Positions 6,058 through 13,216 of a stretch of DNA of 17,133 nt are shown one piece after another. Origin of the DNA: Rhodobacter sp. (lineage in GTDB: Bacteria; Pseudomonadota; Alphaproteobacteria; Rhodobacterales; Rhodobacteraceae). Numbering within the stretch: the stretch's first letter is position 1; each line of letters begins with the position of its first letter. The stretch covers positions 1 to 17,133 of the forward strand of contig PNNE01000363.1 in assembly GCA_013824055.1 (NCBI GenBank), written 5' to 3'. The notes below the pieces were generated by a model. It was not told where the DNA came from, did no database searches, and saw only the letters and a program-made list of their open reading frames with translations. The position numbers were made by a program, and so were the translations under genes.

Positions 6058-6912
6058 ATGAAACTGCTGCGCTACGGGCCGAAAGGCGCCGAGAAACCCG
6101 GTCTTCTTGATGCAAACGGCCAGGTTCGCGACCTCTCCGCCCATGTGACCGACATCGGCGGCGCTGCCCTGTCGCCCGAGACGCTTCAGCGCCTCGCGTC
6201 GCTGGACCCGACGTCGCTCCCCCTTGTTCCGGGCGTGCCCCAGACGGACCTGCGCCTGGGACCTTGCGTCGGCGGCACCCGCAAGTTCATCTGCATCGGC
6301 CTGAACTACGCCGACCACGCCGCCGAAACCGGCGCGGCCATCCCGACCGAGCCTGTCGTCTTCAACAAATGGATCACCGCCATGTGCGGCCCCGACGACG
6401 ACGTCGAAATCCCCCGCGGATCCGTCAAGACCGACTGGGAGGTGGAACTCGGCGTCGTCATCGGCACCGGGGGCAAATACATCGACGAAGCGGACGCGCT
6501 CGACCACGTTGCCGGCTACTGCGTGATCAACGACGTGTCGGAACGCGAATACCAGACCGAACGCGGCGGCACCTGGGACAAGGGCAAGGGTTGCGACACC
6601 TTCGGCCCGACCGGCCCCTGGCTGGTCACGAAGGACGAGGCCGGCGACATCGGCAACCTCAAGATGTGGCTCGACGTCGACGGCCACCGCTACCAGGACG
6701 GCTCCACCGCCACGATGATCTTTGGCGTAGCGCACATCGTCGCGTACCTGTCGCGCTTCATGTCGCTGGAAGCCGGAGACGTCATCTCCACCGGCACCCC
6801 GCCCGGCGTCGGCCTCGGCCAGAAGCCCCCGGTCTACCTCAAGGGTGGCGAGGTGATGCGCCTGGGGATCGAAGGTCTGGGCCAGCAGACCCAGCGCGTC
6901 GTGAAGACCTGA
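6058..6912 (+). CDS. Fumarylacetoacetate hydrolase family protein, probable 2,4-diketo-3-deoxy-L-fuconate hydrolase
   Basis: A 284-residue FAH-fold hydrolase. The N-terminal part (1-70) is the small lead domain. The catalytic core starts with FICIGLNYADHAAETG (catalytic-site H87 and E90), then the metal ligands E128 and E130 in DWEVELGVVIG and D159 in INDVSEREYQ, and the C-terminal GTPPGVGLG (246-254). The expected reaction is Mg-dependent carbon-carbon cleavage of 2,4-diketo-3-deoxy-L-fuconate to pyruvate and L-lactate, which feeds central metabolism directly. Such proteins are often mis-named ureidoglycolate lyase; the two flanking dehydrogenases favour the sugar-acid role. The ribosome site GAAAGGA precedes ATG 6058. 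The stop is 1 base before the next gene's ATG, so the two are tightly linked. Confidence 0.88.
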   Translation: MKLLRYGPKGAEKPGLLDANGQVRDLSAHVTDIGGAALSPETLQRLASLDPTSLPLVPGVPQTDLRLGPCVGGTRKFICIGLNYADHAAETGAAIPTEPVVFNKWITAMCGPDDDVEIPRGSVKTDWEVELGVVIGTGGKYIDEADALDHVAGYCVINDVSEREYQTERGGTWDKGKGCDTFGPTGPWLVTKDEAGDIGNLKMWLDVDGHRYQDGSTATMIFGVAHIVAYLSRFMSLEAGDVISTGTPPGVGLGQKPPVYLKGGEVMRLGIEGLGQQTQRVVKT

Positions 6913-6913
6913 C

Positions 6914-7681
6914 ATGGACCTGCACCTGCGCGACAAGGTCGTCATCGTCACGGGCGGAGGTTCCGGCATCGGGGCCGCCGTCAGCGAAGTCCTGGCCGAG
7001 GAAGGTGCGATCCCCGTGATCCTGACCCGCCGCGCGCCCGATCCTGCGTGGCTGGCCGGGGTCGCAGGCGCCGATGTGGTGCTCGCCGACCTCTCGGACG
7101 ACGACCAGTGCCGCCGTGCGGTAGCGGAGATCCGCGCCAGGCACGGCCGCATCGACGGCCTGGTGAACAACGCCGGAGCCAACGACTCGGTCGGGATCAA
7201 GGCCGGGCCGGAGGCCTTCCGGCAAAGCCTGGACCGCAACCTGGTGCATTACTTCACCCTCGTCCACCTCCTTGCCGACGACCTGCGTGCCACCAGGGGT
7301 GCCATCGTCAACGTCGCCTCCAAGACCGCCTTGACGGGGCAGGGCGGCACCTCGGCCTATGTCGCCGCCAAAGCCGCCCAGTTGGGCCTGACCCGCGAAT
7401 GGGCCGCCGAGTTCCTCAGGGACGGCATCCGCGTCAATGCCGTGATCCCGGCCGAGGTGATGACCCCCCTCTACGCCAACTGGCTGAAAACCTTCGACAA
7501 CCCGGACGAGCGCCTGGCCGCGATCACCCGCCGCATCCCCTTGGGCCACCGGATGACCACTCCGCGGGAAATCGCCGATACCGTGGTCTTCCTTCTGTCG
7601 TCACGAAGCTCGCACACCACCGGCCAGTGGCTTTTCCCGGATGGCGGCTACACCCATCTCGACCGGGCCATCGCAGATTAG
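6914..7681 (+). CDS. L-fucose dehydrogenase (SDR family)
   Basis: A 255-residue short-chain dehydrogenase that should oxidise L-fucose to L-fuconolactone with NAD(P). It has TGGGSGIG (13-20), NNAG (85-88), N109, S136 in IVNVASKTA and Y149-x3-K153. R39/R40 at the end of strand 2 suggest NADP may be accepted. The C-terminal stretch EVMTPLYANWLKTF followed later by SSHTTGQWLFPDGGYTHLD closely recalls characterised Burkholderia-type L-fucose dehydrogenases (from memory). It is the third gene of the cluster, with no ribosome site in the 1-base gap, so it depends on reading-through ribosomes or a site inside the upstream gene (none strong). Its stop overlaps the converging queG stop by 4 bases, leaving no room for an ordinary terminator. 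The exact sugar (L-fucose, L-galactose, D-arabinose) is not fixed by sequence. Confidence 0.85.
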   Translation: MDLHLRDKVVIVTGGGSGIGAAVSEVLAEEGAIPVILTRRAPDPAWLAGVAGADVVLADLSDDDQCRRAVAEIRARHGRIDGLVNNAGANDSVGIKAGPEAFRQSLDRNLVHYFTLVHLLADDLRATRGAIVNVASKTALTGQGGTSAYVAAKAAQLGLTREWAAEFLRDGIRVNAVIPAEVMTPLYANWLKTFDNPDERLAAITRRIPLGHRMTTPREIADTVVFLLSSRSSHTTGQWLFPDGGYTHLDRAIAD

Positions 7682-8701
7682 GTCAGCCGTGCCATCGCCC
7701 AGCGCGCGGCATCGGCCACCGCCGGATCAGGATCGTCCACCAGACCCGCCGCGACGGGGCGCAATGCCGGAAGTCCCGAGTTTCCAATGGCATACAATAC
7801 ATTGCGCACGAACCTGTCGCGCCCGATCCTTTTAATGGGCGAGCCTGCGAACCGCTCCCGGAAGGCGCTGTCGTCAAGGGACGCCAGCTCGGCCAACTCC
7901 GGCAGACCCAGTTTCGGCTGATACCCGACATCCCGCGCCGCGACCGCGAACTTGTTCCACGGGCAGACCGCAAGACAGTCGTCGCATCCGTATATACGAT
8001 TGCCTATACAGGCCCGCAGCTCCGTATCTACAGGGCCCTTGTGCTCGATGGTCAGGTAAGAGATGCAACGCCGCGCATCCAGTTGATATGGCGCGGGAAA
8101 TGCATTTGTCGGGCAGATGTCCAGACAGGCGGTGCAGGTCCCGCAATGACTGACCTCCGGCGTGTCCGGCTCCAGATCCAGCGTCGTGAAGATCGCCCCC
8201 AGAAACACCCAGTTTCCCAGGTCGCGCCCCAAGAGGTTGGTGTGCTTGCCCTGCCAGCCCAGCCCCGCCGCCTGTGCCAGCGGTTTTTCCATGACCGGAG
8301 CGGTATCGACAAACACCTTGATCTCGCAGCGCGCGACCTCGACCAGCCAGCGTCCCAGCCGCTTGAGCCGCCGCTTCACCAGATCGTGGTAATCCTTGCC
8401 CTGCGCATAGACCGATCACCCCCCGATCCCGCTCGGCCAGACCCGCCATCGGATCACCATCCGGCGTATACGCCTCCGCCAGCATGATCACCGACCGCGC
8501 CGCGGGCCAAAGCGCCGCCGCCGACCCCCGCCACGCCTCCCGCTCGGCCATCCAGCCCATCTGCCCGTGCCGCCCTGCGTCCAGAAACGACCGCAACCGC
8601 CCCGCCGCCTCTGGCACCGCATCCGGCCGACACACCCCGACCTTCACGAACCCCTCCTCCAGGGCCCGCGCCACAAGCTGCTCTTTCGTCGGCTCTTTCA
8701 T
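7678..8701 (-). pseudogene. queG: Epoxyqueuosine reductase QueG, frameshifted
   Basis: QueG reduces epoxyqueuosine to queuosine in tRNA wobble position 34, using cobalamin and two [4Fe-4S] clusters. The N-terminal 95 codons (8701-8417) match the family up to AERDRGV. The match then continues in another frame from SVYAQGKDYHDLVKRRLK (8415 on) to the stop at 7678. That part keeps VDTAPVMEKPLAQAAGLGWQ, the first cluster motif CGTCTACLDICPTNAF, the second CDDCLAVCPWNKF, and a HEAT-like tail. Joined, the protein would be about 340 residues, the normal size. The change is one extra base or two missing bases at about 8415-8418. It is not a one-base G-run slip, because the second frame has TGA just before SVYA. 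The start ATG lacks a Shine-Dalgarno sequence. It could be a true pseudogene, a recoded gene or a sequence error. Confidence 0.88.
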
Positions 8702-8710
8702 ACTGGGACA

Positions 8711-8740
8711 AATATCCCGGGGTCCGGGGCGGCGCCCCGG
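8711..8740. repeat. GC hairpin resembling a dispersed Rhodobacterales intergenic element
   Basis: CCGGGGC-GGC-GCCCCGG (8724-8740) is a 7-base-pair stem. On the minus strand it is followed by ACCCCGGGATATTTG, a layout (GC hairpin, CCCCGG, GGATATTTG) that I recall as recurring between genes in Rhodobacterales genomes. It fills the 48-base gap between the GST gene and queG and may act as a transcription stop or mRNA 3' end. The claim that it is dispersed comes from memory. Confidence 0.5.
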
Positions 8741-8749
8741 CGGTGCGAT

Positions 8750-9427
8750 CTAGAAATCCAGGTCGGCATAATGCGCCGAGGGCGGGAAGCCCGAGATCTG
8801 GTCGGCCAGCAGGGGCCGGAACGACGGCCGCGACTTGATCTTCGCATACCAGTCCTTCAGCACGGCGTGCCGGTTCCAGTCCACGTCGCTGATGTAGTCC
8901 AGACAGCTCAGATGCGCCGCCGCGGTGAAATCCGCCAGCGTCATCGCATCCCCGGCCAGCCAGCGCCGCTGGTCCAAGAGCCAGGCCATGTAATCCAGGT
9001 GATACTTGATCCGGGTCGAGCCCAGCTTGACGTTCTTCGAATCCGGATAGCCCTGGCCGGTGACCTTCTTGTTCACCCGCTCGTACAACAGCTTCGACGT
9101 GACCTCGTTGTGGAACTTGTCGTCGAACCAGGCGCAGAGACGGCGCACCTCGTAGCGCCCCTCGGCCCCCTTCGGCATCAGCGGCGGTTCCGGGGCCAGA
9201 TCTTCGATGTACTCGCAGATCGCCTGGCTCTCGCTCATCACCCGGGCGCCCATCTTCAGGATCGGCACCTTCCCCGCCGGGTTGCGGCGCAGGAAGTCGG
9301 GCGACGGTTCCCAGTACCGTTCCTCGACCAGCTCCACCTCGATCTTCTTTTCGGCCAGCGTCAGGCGCACCTTGCGGCAGAAAGGAGAGAGGGGAACATG
9401 GTAAAGTCGATTGCTGGGGCGGTTCAT
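8750..9427 (-). CDS. Glutathione S-transferase family protein
   Basis: A 225-residue soluble GST: an N-terminal thioredoxin-fold domain (residues 7-80) and an all-helical C-terminal domain (about 90-215). The N-terminal domain shows LYHVPLSPFCRKVRLTLAEK with S14/C17 at the catalytic position, the cis-proline motif KVPIL (P55) and the glutathione-binding ESQAI (E66, S67). The C-terminal domain has the N-capping-like WLAGDAMTLADFTAAAHLSCLDY. I chose ATG 9427, since a longer reading would run into mtgA and lacks family similarity. A GGAG lies about 11 bases upstream, slightly far. It lies 70 bases after mtgA on the same strand. Substrate unknown; conjugation or reduction of electrophiles is typical. 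Confidence 0.92.
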   Translation of the reverse strand: MNRPSNRLYHVPLSPFCRKVRLTLAEKKIEVELVEERYWEPSPDFLRRNPAGKVPILKMGARVMSESQAICEYIEDLAPEPPLMPKGAEGRYEVRRLCAWFDDKFHNEVTSKLLYERVNKKVTGQGYPDSKNVKLGSTRIKYHLDYMAWLLDQRRWLAGDAMTLADFTAAAHLSCLDYISDVDWNRHAVLKDWYAKIKSRPSFRPLLADQISGFPPSAHYADLDF

Positions 9428-9460
9428 CGGGCGGCGGCCTCCGGTCTTCCCTCCCTCTTG

Positions 9461-9496
9461 CCGCGCCGGGGGAGGGATTTCAATCCCCGCGCCGGG
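9461..9496. repeat. 10-base direct repeat flanking a small hairpin
   Basis: CCGCGCCGGG occurs at 9461-9470 and again at 9487-9496. Between them GGGATT-TC-AATCCC (9474-9487) is an inverted repeat. It lies in the 70-base gap between mtgA and the GST gene and could be an attenuator or a processing site, or low-complexity GC sequence. Confidence 0.45.
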
Positions 9497-9497
9497 A

Positions 9498-10256
9498 TCA
9501 ATCCTCGAAACAGGCGGAACGACCGTCCGCCGCGATGGTCTCGGCGCCCGAGATGATCGCGCGGGTCCGGTTGCGGACAAAGCTGGTCGGCTCGGACGCG
9601 CTGCGGTCCTGCGGATCGGGAAGGACCGCCGCCAGGCGCGCCGCCTGCAGCGCCGTCAGATCCTTTGCATCGACGCCGAAATGGTGCTGCGCTGCCGCCT
9701 GGACCCCGAAGACGCCCTCGTCGAACTCGGCGACGTTCAGGTAGACCTCAAGGATGCGCTGCTTCGACCAGACCAGCTCGACCACCGGGGTCAGCACAGC
9801 CTCCATCGCTTTCCTGATCCAGGTGCGATTGTGCCAGAGGAAGACGTTCTTCACCACCTGCTGGCTGATCGTGCTGGCACCGCGGTTGCTGCCCGCCTCG
9901 ATCGCGGCCCGGATGGCGGCCATGTCGAAACCCCAGTGATTGCAGAAATTCGCATCCTCCGCCGCCACCGCCGACCGGCCCATCACTGGCGCGATTTCCT
10001 CCCAGCTTACCCAGTCCTTCTCGATCCCGCCCAGCCGCCAGGCCTCGCCCAGCTGGTACAGGTTGATCGGCGGAGGGACGAAGCTGAACAGAAGGATCAG
10101 TGCCGCATAGAACCCCGCTATGGCACCAAGCCCCCGCCCCAGCCACATGAGCGCGCGCCGCAGCCGCGAACGCGCAACCGGGGGCTCGGCAACTTCGGCC
10201 CTCGCCTTGCGCTTGCGCGGTTTGGCCGCCGGGGTGTCCGTGGACTTGCCGCTCAT
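9498..10256 (-). CDS. mtgA: Monofunctional biosynthetic peptidoglycan transglycosylase
   Basis: A family-51 glycosyltransferase that polymerises lipid II into glycan strands on the periplasmic face of the inner membrane. The 252 residues comprise a basic cytoplasmic tail (1-38), one membrane segment (about 41-60, GLGAIAGFYAALILLFSFV) and then the catalytic domain. Motif 1 is AAEDANFCNHWGFD with catalytic E100, motif 2 is GASTISQQVVKN (126-137), and motif 3 contains KQRILEVYLNVAEFDEGVFG. No transpeptidase domain follows, which separates it from bifunctional PBPs. The start is ATG at 10256. It lies 37 bases or more after the DUF1269 gene and may be co-transcribed with it and with the GST gene. 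Confidence 0.96.
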   Translation of the reverse strand: MSGKSTDTPAAKPRKRKARAEVAEPPVARSRLRRALMWLGRGLGAIAGFYAALILLFSFVPPPINLYQLGEAWRLGGIEKDWVSWEEIAPVMGRSAVAAEDANFCNHWGFDMAAIRAAIEAGSNRGASTISQQVVKNVFLWHNRTWIRKAMEAVLTPVVELVWSKQRILEVYLNVAEFDEGVFGVQAAAQHHFGVDAKDLTALQAARLAAVLPDPQDRSASEPTSFVRNRTRAIISGAETIAADGRSACFED

Positions 10257-10293
10257 CAGCCGGCTCCGCGCCCAAGGCGGTAGCAGCGACGCA

Positions 10294-10809
10294 TCAGATC
10301 AGATCATCCGGCTGGACGGCCCGCTCGGGGATCTGTCCCTGCATGTCGTGCAGCGCCTCTTCCGCTTCGGCGCCGATTCGGGTCTGCAGGATGTGCGGGT
10401 TGCCCGCCTGTTTCTGCAATGCTTCGGTAACGCGCTTCGCCCCAAGCAGCCGCACCCGGATCCCGACCGCCGCGCCCCCCGCATCAAGCGAGGTGGCCAC
10501 CTCTTGCAGGAAGGTGCTGTCCAGCCCGGCGGCCATAAACTGCGAGGCAAGGCCGACGCCGCCCTCGACAGGTTTGCGCCGGTCCAGGAACATCATTCCG
10601 ATCAGGGTGCCCCAGCGGCCCCCGCCCAGAGGTTTGCCGGAGGCCAGGTCGATCGACTGGTTGACCGAAACCCGCCCCGTTGCGTCGCGGGTGACCACGA
10701 CGATATCCTCCGGCTCGGTCCCGGCCTCCTGCTGCAAGGCCACCAGGCTTTCGCCCGCGACGAAGGCCGCGGTCTGGCTGCGATACGCGGCGATGATCAG
10801 ATCGGACAA
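10294..10809 (-). CDS. DUF1269 domain protein
   Basis: A member of the DUF1269 family, whose function is unknown. From TTG 10809 it is 171 residues starting SDLIIAAYRSQTAAF, as family members do. It continues with EDIVVVTRDATGRVSVNQ and the Gly-rich GGGRWGTLIGMMFL (about 63-76), a short hydrophobic hairpin that may associate with membranes. The rest is a polar alpha/beta segment ending in QPDDLI. A GTG at 10821 adds four residues, but GGAG sits 6 bases before the TTG and overlaps the GTG codon, so I prefer the TTG. It is the first gene of the minus-strand run to mtgA and is divergent from the DUF1643 gene. Confidence 0.85.
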   Translation of the reverse strand: MSDLIIAAYRSQTAAFVAGESLVALQQEAGTEPEDIVVVTRDATGRVSVNQSIDLASGKPLGGGRWGTLIGMMFLDRRKPVEGGVGLASQFMAAGLDSTFLQEVATSLDAGGAAVGIRVRLLGAKRVTEALQKQAGNPHILQTRIGAEAEEALHDMQGQIPERAVQPDDLI

Positions 10810-10842
10810 CGAAGGCTCCACGGGCAGGTCGGATTCGACGAC

Positions 10843-10872
10843 AGTCTAGGTGCTAGCGCAAATCTGCAACAA
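10843..10872 (-). promoter_or_regulatory. Candidate promoter for the DUF1269-mtgA run
   Basis: On the minus strand, TTGTTG (10872-10867), an 18-base spacer, then TAGACT (10848-10843). The predicted start near 10836 gives a leader of roughly 15-27 bases. The match is moderate, 4 of 6 at each box. Confidence 0.35.
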
Positions 10873-11018
10873 GTGGAAATGCCTGGCCCGGCCCGGTCGC
10901 GGAACCTGGCCCGCCCCACCGATTGTCGGACCATTCCTGCCGACCCACTTGCCCGCAGGCCCGTTTCAACCCTATGTGCCCCGGCAGCAGGACAGGTCGG
11001 GGCAGGTTGGGAGGCAGC

Positions 11019-11519
11019 ATGATCTCGCGCGGGTTTACCAAGGGCGACGCGATGTCGGAGGCCGTCTACTCTGACTGCGAGCGGTATCGCTATCTTCTGA
11101 CCCGAACCTGGGCGCCGGGGCCGAAGGCGCTTTTCGTGATGCTGAACCCCTCTACCGCGACCGAGATGCAGAACGACCCCACGGTGGAGCGTTGCGAACG
11201 CCGGGCGCGCGCCTTGGGGTTCGGTGCGTTCCGTGTCACCAACATCTTCGCCTATCGGGCCACCGATCCCCGCGTGATGCGCGCCGTGGACGACCCGGTC
11301 GGGCCGGCGAATGACGACGCCATCCGCGACAGTGCCGACTGGGCCGACATGATCGTCTGCGCCTGGGGCAATCACGGCCTGCATCTTGGCCGCGGCGCCA
11401 CCGTCACCACCCTGTTGCGGACGACGGGCGGGTCACTGCATCACCTTGGGCTGACCGGGCAGAACCAGCCCCGCCACCCGCTTTACGTCAGCTACGACCA
11501 GACCCCGCAGCCCTGGTGA
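11019..11519 (+). CDS. DUF1643 domain protein
   Basis: A 166-residue protein of the DUF1643 family, biochemical role unknown. Recognisable features are the start MISRGFTKGDAMSEAVYSDC, RYRYLLTRTWAPGPKALFVMLNPSTATE, then DPTVERCERRARALGF, TNIFAYRATDP and WGNHG. The NPSTA and WG-x-G motifs are shared with the uracil-DNA-glycosylase-like fold, so a nucleotide or DNA-related role is possible but not shown. The start ATG 11019 has GGGAGG 4 bases upstream; an inner ATG at 11052 lacks this. The stop is 5 bases from the converging RTX gene's stop, with no terminator between them. Confidence 0.88.
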   Translation: MISRGFTKGDAMSEAVYSDCERYRYLLTRTWAPGPKALFVMLNPSTATEMQNDPTVERCERRARALGFGAFRVTNIFAYRATDPRVMRAVDDPVGPANDDAIRDSADWADMIVCAWGNHGLHLGRGATVTTLLRTTGGSLHHLGLTGQNQPRHPLYVSYDQTPQPW

Positions 11520-11524
11520 CGGCC

Positions 11525-12538
11525 TCATGCGGCGGACAGCCGGATGTCCGCCACGTTGACCGGCCCGCCGTAGACGACTGCCACCTTCGACCCGTCGATG
11601 AACACCGACTGCCCGCTGCCCGAGGCGTTGGGCTCGATGGTCACGACCGGATCGGTGTGCACCTCTGCGTCATAGACGATCACCAGCTGGTCCTGCCCGG
11701 GGTCATAGTCCAGAATCTGCGCGACCTGGCTTTCGTTCATCCACTCCTGCAGGATGAACTCGTCCTTGCCTGTCCCGCCCGAGGCATGGTCGCCCGCCCC
11801 GACAAGGATCCGGTCATCGCCATCCTGGCCGTTCAGGAAATCGGCCTCTTGCGGTTGACCCGCGGCCTCGACCCCGAAGATGACATCGTTGCCGGCTCCG
11901 CCGTCGATTTCGTCGCGACCGGCCCCGCCGATCAGGGTGTCATTGCCCGCACCGCCCAGCAGCCAGTCGTCATCCTCGTCGCCAGTCAGCCAGTCGTCCC
12001 CGGTTCCGCCGATCAGGCTGTCGTTGCCTGCGCCACCGTGCAGGGTGTCGTTGCCTTCGCTGCCCATCAGCGAATCGCGACCCTCGCCACCGTCGACAAG
12101 GTCATTGCCGGCCTGCCCCTGGATCGTGTCATTGCCCGCCGCGCCGTAGATGCTGTCATCACCGTCGCCGGCCCAGACCGCATCATTGCCGTCCCCCGCG
12201 TCGATCCAGTCGTCACCGCCGCGCCCGTCGATCTGGTCGGCCCCGCCATTGCCCCTGATCTCGTCACCCGCACCGAAGCCGGAGATCAGATCGCTGCCTT
12301 GCCCACCCGCCAGCGTCGCGGCATCGTCGGGCAGCTCTGGCCGATCGTCCGAGGTGGGGATCGTCGGGTCATTGCCCAGATCGTCCAGCAGGTTGCCCCG
12401 GTCGATCAGGTCATCTTCGTCTTCGGGCGGCGGAATCGTATCCCCGTCCTCCTCCGCGCCCTCGGACCGCTGCGACATCAGCGCATCGGCCGCGAGTCCG
12501 GCCATCATCACGCCAAAAAGGCCAAACAAGGCAAACAA
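11525..12538 (-). CDS. RTX-type calcium-binding repeat protein
   Basis: A 337-residue protein read from TTG 12538. Residues 1-20 (FALFGLFGVMMAGLAADAL) are a hydrophobic N-terminal segment, likely a membrane anchor or signal. An acidic linker follows (21-77). Residues 78-221 are 16 uninterrupted nonapeptides of the GG-x-G-x-D-x-hydrophobic-x type (for example GGAGNDTLI), which form calcium-bound parallel beta-rolls. Two further repeats lie near 237 and 254. The C-terminal domain includes ILDYDPGQDQLVIVY. The TTG is preferred because GGGAG lies 8 bases upstream and it includes the whole hydrophobic segment; ATG codons at M11/M12 would cut it. No protease, lipase or other enzyme domain and no type I secretion genes are nearby, so the role may be surface calcium binding or adhesion. 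Confidence 0.9.
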   Translation of the reverse strand: MFALFGLFGVMMAGLAADALMSQRSEGAEEDGDTIPPPEDEDDLIDRGNLLDDLGNDPTIPTSDDRPELPDDAATLAGGQGSDLISGFGAGDEIRGNGGADQIDGRGGDDWIDAGDGNDAVWAGDGDDSIYGAAGNDTIQGQAGNDLVDGGEGRDSLMGSEGNDTLHGGAGNDSLIGGTGDDWLTGDEDDDWLLGGAGNDTLIGGAGRDEIDGGAGNDVIFGVEAAGQPQEADFLNGQDGDDRILVGAGDHASGGTGKDEFILQEWMNESQVAQILDYDPGQDQLVIVYDAEVHTDPVVTIEPNASGSGQSVFIDGSKVAVVYGGPVNVADIRLSAA

Positions 12539-12844
12539 CCGCGATACTCCCTACTGCACCGACCTTCTGCACGGCTGTCGCACTGTCACGTTAACCTTCT
12601 GGCAACATACGAGAATTCCCCATCAGAATACCACCTGGCTTGTCATTTCCAAAGCGGCGAGATGGTCGGGGCACCGGGAATCTGGTGACATCTTTAACGA
12701 CCCGTCACGCCCTTCAGCGCGAATCCGCTTCCCTTGCCGGGCGATTCCGCGTAGATGCCCGCATCCGCCGCAAGGACGGACCCTCCAAGGGCCCTGCTGG
12801 ACGACATCCCGGCTTGTGCCATCACCTTAGCCAAGGAGACCCCG
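12539..12844. other. 306-base intergenic region between the RTX gene and rpsO
   Basis: It must hold the divergent promoters of the RTX gene (minus) and rpsO (plus). On the minus strand TTGGAA, 16 bases, TATTCT (about 12651-12624) is a weak promoter candidate. I see no clear rpsO promoter, no coding signal and no repeat. The rpsO end carries AAGGAG and may include the S15 autoregulatory leader structure, which I could not define by eye. Confidence 0.4.
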
Positions 12845-13114
12845 ATGTCGATCACTGTCGAAGAAAAAGCCCGCCTGATCAAGGAATACGCGACCAAAGA
12901 GAACGACACCGGCTCGCCGGAAGTTCAGGTCTCGATCCTGTCGTCGCGCATCGCCACGCTGACCGAGCATTTCAAGGGCCACAAGAAGGACAACCACTCG
13001 CGTCGTGGCCTTCTGATGATGGTGGCCAAGCGCCGCAAGCTGTTGGACTACCTCAAGAAGACGGACGAAGCGCGGTACACCTCGCTGATCGCCCGCCTCG
13101 GCCTGCGCCGCTGA
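12845..13114 (+). CDS. rpsO: 30S ribosomal protein S15
   Basis: An 89-residue primary 16S rRNA-binding protein of the small-subunit platform. It covers the full family length, with KARLIKEYATKENDTGSPEVQV, the RNA-binding loop HFKGHKKDNHSRRGLL and the C-terminal RKLLDYLKKTDEARYTSLIARLGLRR. ATG 12845 has AAGGAG 8 bases upstream. S15 commonly represses its own translation by binding its leader mRNA. In many bacteria pnp (polynucleotide phosphorylase) follows; here a terminator and hslV follow instead. Confidence 0.98.
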   Translation: MSITVEEKARLIKEYATKENDTGSPEVQVSILSSRIATLTEHFKGHKKDNHSRRGLLMMVAKRRKLLDYLKKTDEARYTSLIARLGLRR

Positions 13115-13130
13115 GTCCGGCCAAAGGTCA

Positions 13131-13167
13131 CGCAACGCCCGCGCCCCAAAGGCGCGGGCGTCTTGCG
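13131..13167 (+). terminator. rpsO terminator
   Basis: A perfect 11-base-pair GC-rich stem (ACGCCCGCGCC / GGCGCGGGCGT, 13135-13145 and 13151-13161) closes a CCAAA loop. CGCA/TGCG extends it by 4 pairs across a 2-base bulge. A modestly T-rich tract follows (TCTTGCGTTG). It separates rpsO from hslV. Confidence 0.8.
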
Positions 13168-13196
13168 TTGCCCTTGTGCCGACGCCTGACCATATT
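13168..13196 (+). promoter_or_regulatory. Candidate hslV promoter, possibly heat-shock sigma type
   Basis: TTGCCC (13168-13173), 17 bases, CATATT (13191-13196), with a preceding C giving CCATATTC, reminiscent of the alphaproteobacterial RpoH -10. It sits directly after the rpsO hairpin and about 20 bases before the hslV ATG. HslVU is commonly heat-induced, which fits. Confidence 0.38.
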
Positions 13197-13216
13197 CACT
13201 GCAAACGGAGGGCATC

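Noticed and set aside
5875..7239. A 454-codon open frame on the minus strand over the sugar-pathway genes
   Set aside because: It is a shadow of the hydrolase and two dehydrogenases; Gly/Val/Ala-rich sequence with no motifs.
8410..8425. Programmed frameshift in queG at the G-run
   Set aside because: Slippage on the 6-G run leads straight into TGA in the second frame, so this run cannot join the two halves; recoding there is not supported.
11525..12538. Tandem-repeat DNA suggestive of a satellite or CRISPR array
   Set aside because: The roughly 27-base periodicity is the coding repeat of RTX nonapeptides; units vary in sequence and there are no spacers.
11516..12688. A 390-codon plus-strand frame rich in VVIA-type repeats
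   Set aside because: The periodicity comes from the RTX nonapeptide repeats read on the complementary strand.
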